From: an uncultured Clostridia bacterium
GTDB lineage: Bacteria; Bacillota; Clostridia; Oscillospirales; Acutalibacteraceae
Assembly (NCBI GenBank): GCA_937877675.1
Contig: CALEIS010000070.1
Location: 1 to 9,149 of the forward strand
Length of the DNA stretch: 9,149 bases
Direction of reading: 5' to 3'
A program made the translations under genes and the position numbers. Below, piece by piece: positions 6,768-9,149 of the stretch; the stretch's first letter is position 1; every line of letters begins with the position of its first letter. The notes under the pieces are model-generated. The model saw only the letters and a list, made by a program, of their open reading frames with translations. It had not been told where the DNA came from and searched no databases.

Positions 6768-7628
6768 ATGTTTTGTCCAAATTGCGGAACAAATAATAAT
6801 GAAGGAGTAAAATTCTGCTCAGGCTGTGGAGCACCTATGGGGACTAATAATGCTGCACCTGTAGAGCCAGCACCAGTTTATGCACCGGTTGAACCACAAG
6901 CTCCAGTTTATGCTCCAGTTGAGCCAGTAGCACCAGCTCCTGCACCACAGAAGCCAAAGAAAAACACAGGACTTATTGTTGGTATTATCGTTGGTGTTCT
7001 TGTTATAATCGGCGCTGTTATTGCAATTCTTTTTGCAACAGGTACTTTTGACACAGATTCAAAGAAGGAAGAAACAAAGACTGAAGAAACAGACAACAAA
7101 AAGCAGGATAAAGAGGAAAACAAAGAGGAAGCACCAAAGGGTGATGAAAACCATGATGGTCGTCTTATTGGTGAATGGATTGGTACAGAAACAGCTGAGA
7201 TGGACGGTATTCAGATAGCAGTTCCTATAACACATTATTTTTATGAAGACGGTACATACAAAGGCGTTATTGATGTTGATGAGTATAAGAAGGGATTGCG
7301 TAAAGTCATAATTGATATGTATAAAGACTATGGCATCACAGAAGAACAAATAGATGTTATTTTCCAAGAAAGTTATGGTGTGACTTTTGATGAGTATGTT
7401 GATATTATGATTTCTGAAAATGATATTTCTATGGAAACAAAGGGCACATGGGAAACTAATGGTGACGAAATTATCATCGTTGATGATAAGCCTGATTCTG
7501 GGGAAACAGACTCTGTTACAAAATATTCTTTATCAAGCGATGAAAATACCTTGTATTTCACAACAGAGGCAACTGATGCAACTGGTAATACAATGACAAC
7601 AACGGGAACATATAACCGTGTTAAATAA
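6768..7628 (+). CDS. Zinc-ribbon, proline-rich, single-pass membrane protein (tandem copy 1)
   Basis: 286 residues; no specific function recognised. Domains in order: an N-terminal zinc ribbon, CPNC at 3-6 and CSGC at 17-20; a proline-rich linker (30-65) with repeated APVYAPVEP units; a transmembrane helix (68-91, GLIVGIIVGVLVIIGAV); a Lys/Glu-rich stretch (98-127); and a C-terminal domain (131-286) rich in predicted strands. This last domain starts LIGEWIGT and ends TGTYNRVK, with a helical insert around 171-217. The pattern (GxW, DGTY, GTWxxNGD, YxLSSDxNTLYF) recalls lipocalin-like domains found on such zinc-ribbon membrane proteins. Likely topology is zinc ribbon inside and C-terminal domain outside. 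The ATG at 6768 is chosen because GAAAGAAGG lies just upstream; an in-frame ATG at 6750 would leave that site inside the gene, and in copy 2 the equivalent frame is closed by a stop. Confidence 0.82.
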   Translation: MFCPNCGTNNNEGVKFCSGCGAPMGTNNAAPVEPAPVYAPVEPQAPVYAPVEPVAPAPAPQKPKKNTGLIVGIIVGVLVIIGAVIAILFATGTFDTDSKKEETKTEETDNKKQDKEENKEEAPKGDENHDGRLIGEWIGTETAEMDGIQIAVPITHYFYEDGTYKGVIDVDEYKKGLRKVIIDMYKDYGITEEQIDVIFQESYGVTFDEYVDIMISENDISMETKGTWETNGDEIIIVDDKPDSGETDSVTKYSLSSDENTLYFTTEATDATGNTMTTTGTYNRVK

Positions 7629-7633
7629 AATTA

Positions 7634-7670
7634 AAACCTCCCGTGGTTAATTCATGGGAGGTTTAGTTTT
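7634..7670 (+). terminator. Terminator after zinc-ribbon copy 1
   Basis: A 9-bp perfect stem AAACCTCCC/GGGAGGTTT (7634-7642 with 7656-7664) is extended inward by four pairs including two G:U. AGTTTTT follows. It separates the two tandem genes, so each copy is its own transcription unit. Confidence 0.85.
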
Positions 7671-7673
7671 TCG

Positions 7674-7703
7674 TTGACAACAGTATTTTTACGGGTGTAT
7701 AAT
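7674..7703 (+). promoter_or_regulatory. Promoter of the second zinc-ribbon gene
   Basis: TTGACA (7674-7679), an 18-base spacer and TATAAT (7698-7703) are present. From the base before the -10 through the Shine-Dalgarno site the leader is identical to that of copy 1 for 36 bases (7697-7732 against 6728-6763), so the duplicated unit includes the promoter. The -35 region and most of the spacer differ. Confidence 0.85.
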
Positions 7704-7735
7704 CAATATATCAACTTTATGAAAGAAGGATAAAA

Positions 7736-8596
7736 ATGTTTTGTTCAAATTGTGGAACGAATAATGCAGACGGAGTAAAATTCTGCTCAGGTTGTGGAGC
7801 TCCTATGGGGATTAATAATACTGCACCTGTAGAGCCAGCACCAGTTTATGCACCAGTTGAGCCACAAGCTCCATTTTATGCACCGGTAGCACCTGCTCCT
7901 GCACCACAAAAGCCAAAGAAAAATAATACGGGACTTATTGTTGGTATTATCGTTGGTGTTCTTGTTATAATCGGCGCTGTTATTGCAATTCTTTTTGCAA
8001 CAGGTACTTTTGACACAGATTCAAAGAAGGAAGAAACAAAGACTGAAGAAACAAACAACAAAAAGCAGGATAAAGAAGAAAATAAAGAAGAAAATAAAGA
8101 GGAAACACCAAAGGGTGACGAAACCCACGACGGTCGTCTTATTGGTACTTGGACAGGATATGAGAAAACACAAATGGAAGGGTATGAAGTTGAACTTAAA
8201 ATAACATATACCTTCAAAGAAGATGGTACATATGAAATGACATATGACTACGACCAATATGTGCAGATAATGAAAGACATAATGATACAGATGTTGGCTG
8301 ATGAATATGGCTATTCTGAGGCTGAAGGCGATGCAATGTTCGAAGAAGCATACGGTATGGATATAGATGAGTATGCGACTTATTTAGCTGAAGAAATAAA
8401 AAAGGAACAAGAAAAAGCAACGGTTTCATGGGAAACTGATGGAAGTCAACTTAAGTCAAGTTCAAAATCAGGAGATACAAATATCGAAGTATCTTCAGCA
8501 TTGAATTATTCTTTCTCCAGTGATGGAAATACATTGTATCTCACAGGTGAAATGTATGGTGGCATTATCAATGGTGAATACAATCGTGTTAAATAA
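7736..8596 (+). CDS. Zinc-ribbon, proline-rich, single-pass membrane protein (tandem copy 2)
   Basis: 286 residues, the same length as copy 1, with start codons 968 bases apart. It has the same architecture: zinc ribbon (CSNC 3-6, CSGC 17-20), a shorter proline-rich linker, a transmembrane helix (66-89), a Lys/Glu-rich stretch and a C-terminal domain from 133. The 5' half is almost identical in DNA to copy 1, including 123 consecutive identical bases (7931-8053 against 6969-7091) over the membrane helix. After the shared HDGRLIG segment the proteins diverge strongly, keeping only scattered motifs (EDGTY, EEAYGMDIDEY, SWETDG, SFSSDGNTLYLT, EYNRVK). The membrane-proximal stretch has gained a 12-base unit. 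GAAAGAAGG precedes the ATG. Function is unknown; a sensor or envelope role is inference from topology only. It lacks a strong terminator of its own. Confidence 0.82.
   Translation: MFCSNCGTNNADGVKFCSGCGAPMGINNTAPVEPAPVYAPVEPQAPFYAPVAPAPAPQKPKKNNTGLIVGIIVGVLVIIGAVIAILFATGTFDTDSKKEETKTEETNNKKQDKEENKEENKEETPKGDETHDGRLIGTWTGYEKTQMEGYEVELKITYTFKEDGTYEMTYDYDQYVQIMKDIMIQMLADEYGYSEAEGDAMFEEAYGMDIDEYATYLAEEIKKEQEKATVSWETDGSQLKSSSKSGDTNIEVSSALNYSFSSDGNTLYLTGEMYGGIINGEYNRVK
8075..8098 (+). repeat. 12-bp tandem repeat encoding KEEN
   Basis: Two exact copies of GAAGAAAATAAA lie in tandem, followed by a third partial unit. The copy-1 gene has one corresponding unit (7113-7124, GAGGAAAACAAA). It adds four residues to the juxtamembrane charged stretch and keeps the frame. 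Confidence 0.8.
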
Positions 8597-8655
8597 ATTT
8601 TTCTAAACAGAAAAAACAAATAATAAAACCCATATTTTTAGAATATAGCAATTGG

Positions 8656-8700
8656 AATATACCCCGGAAGTCATAGACTTTTGGGGGTATATTTTTATAA
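8656..8700 (+). terminator. Long hairpin with T-run, terminator-like
   Basis: AATATACCCC pairs with GGGGTATATT (arms starting at 8656 and ending at 8693). An inner AAGTC-ATA-GACTT stem is joined to the outer one through two possible G:U pairs and one extra G. TTTAT follows. It lies in the 8597-8744 gap, which holds no gene. It could end transcription of the zinc-ribbon gene, or belong to whatever precedes mutY in its original genome. Confidence 0.6.
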
Positions 8701-8710
8701 AAAAAAGTAG

Positions 8711-8718
8711 TACCTTTG
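8711..8718 (+). promoter_or_regulatory. Bacteroidota-type -7 promoter element (TAnnTTTG)
   Basis: TACCTTTG, preceded by an A-run and followed by CA, matches the -7 consensus TAnnTTTG used by the primary sigma factor of Bacteroidota. It lies 26 bases before the mutY start codon. A -33 TTTG occurs at 8680-8683, but the spacing is longer than usual, so only the -7 part is convincing. Confidence 0.65.
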
Positions 8719-8744
8719 CAGGGGCATTTCATAAGGCACTGATT

Positions 8745-9149
8745 ATGAATAAGGAACTACTACATAACAAATTGATTGAGTGGTACGAGCAGAATCATCG
8801 TATCCTACCATGGCGTGAGACGGATGATCCGTATAAGATTTGGATTTCGGAGATTATTCTTCAACAGACTCGTGTGGCTCAAGGTATGGAGTATTATCAT
8901 CGACTTATCACAAGATTCCCTGATATTCAATCGCTTGCAGATGCCGAGGAAGATGAGGTACTGCTCTATTGGCAGGGCTTGGGCTACTACTCTCGTGCAC
9001 GTAATTTGCATAAGGCGGCGCAGCTGATGAAAAACCATGAGATTTTTCATCAGGCGATGAGACTATTAGGCGATAATGCGAAATGCGAGGAGATATTCGC
9101 TGCACTCAAGAGTATGCCTGGTGTTGGCGATTATACGGCAGGAGCGATT
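8745..9149 (+). CDS. mutY: A/G-specific adenine DNA glycosylase MutY, N-terminal part (3' end outside window)
   Basis: 135 residues are visible and the frame runs off the end of the window. MutY removes adenine mispaired with 8-oxoguanine in the base-excision repair pathway. Visible motifs are LPWRETDDPYKIWISEIILQQTRVAQ (21-46) holding the catalytic Glu (SEIILQQT), the WQGLGYYSRARNLHKAA segment (78-94), and the helix-hairpin-helix LKSMPGVGDYTAGAI at the cut end. The catalytic Asp and the iron-sulfur cysteines would lie beyond the window. The RVAQGMEYYHRL wording and the promoter type resemble Bacteroidota (Prevotella-like) MutY rather than clostridial ones (from memory). There is no recognisable Shine-Dalgarno site before the ATG, again as in Bacteroidota. 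G+C content is clearly higher than in the rest of the window. Confidence 0.93.
   Translation, partial: MNKELLHNKLIEWYEQNHRILPWRETDDPYKIWISEIILQQTRVAQGMEYYHRLITRFPDIQSLADAEEDEVLLYWQGLGYYSRARNLHKAAQLMKNHEIFHQAMRLLGDNAKCEEIFAALKSMPGVGDYTAGAI

Noticed and set aside
6908..7123. Open frames on the minus strand that recur in both zinc-ribbon genes (also 7876-8217)
   Set aside because: They recur only because the DNA is duplicated. They are Ser/Val/Phe-rich antisense readings with no ribosome site.
8776..9105. Open frames overlapping the right end in other frames on both strands
   Set aside because: The MutY frame from 8745 has full family similarity without interruption; the others are shadows.

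Overview
The first ~8.6 kb looks like chromosomal DNA of an AT-rich Bacillota species, probably a gut Clostridia (inference). Shine-Dalgarno sites are strong (AAGGTGG, GGAG, AGGAGA, GAAAGAAGG), sigma-A-type promoters are near consensus, and the protein families are typical of that group. The last ~0.5 kb differs. It carries the start of a mutY gene that reads like Bacteroidota MutY, is richer in G+C, has no clear Shine-Dalgarno site, and lies behind a TAnnTTTG promoter element. The window therefore probably crosses a junction between two lineages in the interval 8597-8700, either an assembly chimera or a transfer.

Layout. (1) 2-1033 (+): C-terminal part of a large serine recombinase, ending in a strong bidirectional terminator. 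(2) 2173-1111 (-): an AT-rich two-gene unit, a nucleotidyltransferase followed by a cytidine/blasticidin-type deaminase. Its promoter is overlapped by a near-perfect inverted repeat; being next to the recombinase it may be mobile-element cargo. (3) 2254-2510 (-): tRNA-Ala(GGC) with G3:U70 and encoded CCA. It is preceded by a truncated second copy of its own 5' end sitting at the promoter, and is enclosed by a 15-bp leader/trailer inverted repeat. (4) 2652-3674 (+): an alpha/beta hydrolase of the monoacylglycerol lipase/lysophospholipase type in which the nucleophile serine is glycine.

(5) 6674-3793 (-): a three-gene operon with a near-consensus promoter. In order it encodes a YhcH/YjgK/YiaL-family protein, an XRE helix-turn-helix fused to an iron-sulfur L-serine dehydratase, and a GH43-like glycosidase with no signal peptide. 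The genes overlap by 4 bp or lie 9 bp apart, so they are co-expressed. The combination suggests intracellular breakdown of an imported sugar conjugate coupled to serine-to-pyruvate conversion, with the dehydratase possibly regulating its own operon (inference).

(6) 6706-8596 (+): a tandem pair of zinc-ribbon, proline-rich, single-pass membrane proteins, both 286 residues. Their 5' halves are almost identical at DNA level while the sequences of their outward-facing C-terminal domains have diverged. (7) 8656-9149 (+): terminator-like hairpin, Bacteroidota-type promoter and truncated mutY.

The observations most worth following up are the HTH-serine dehydratase fusion operon, the Ser-to-Gly hydrolase, the half-conserved/half-divergent zinc-ribbon pair, the duplicated tRNA-Ala 5' end, and the lineage switch near the right edge. 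I see no CRISPR array, rRNA gene or insertion sequence.
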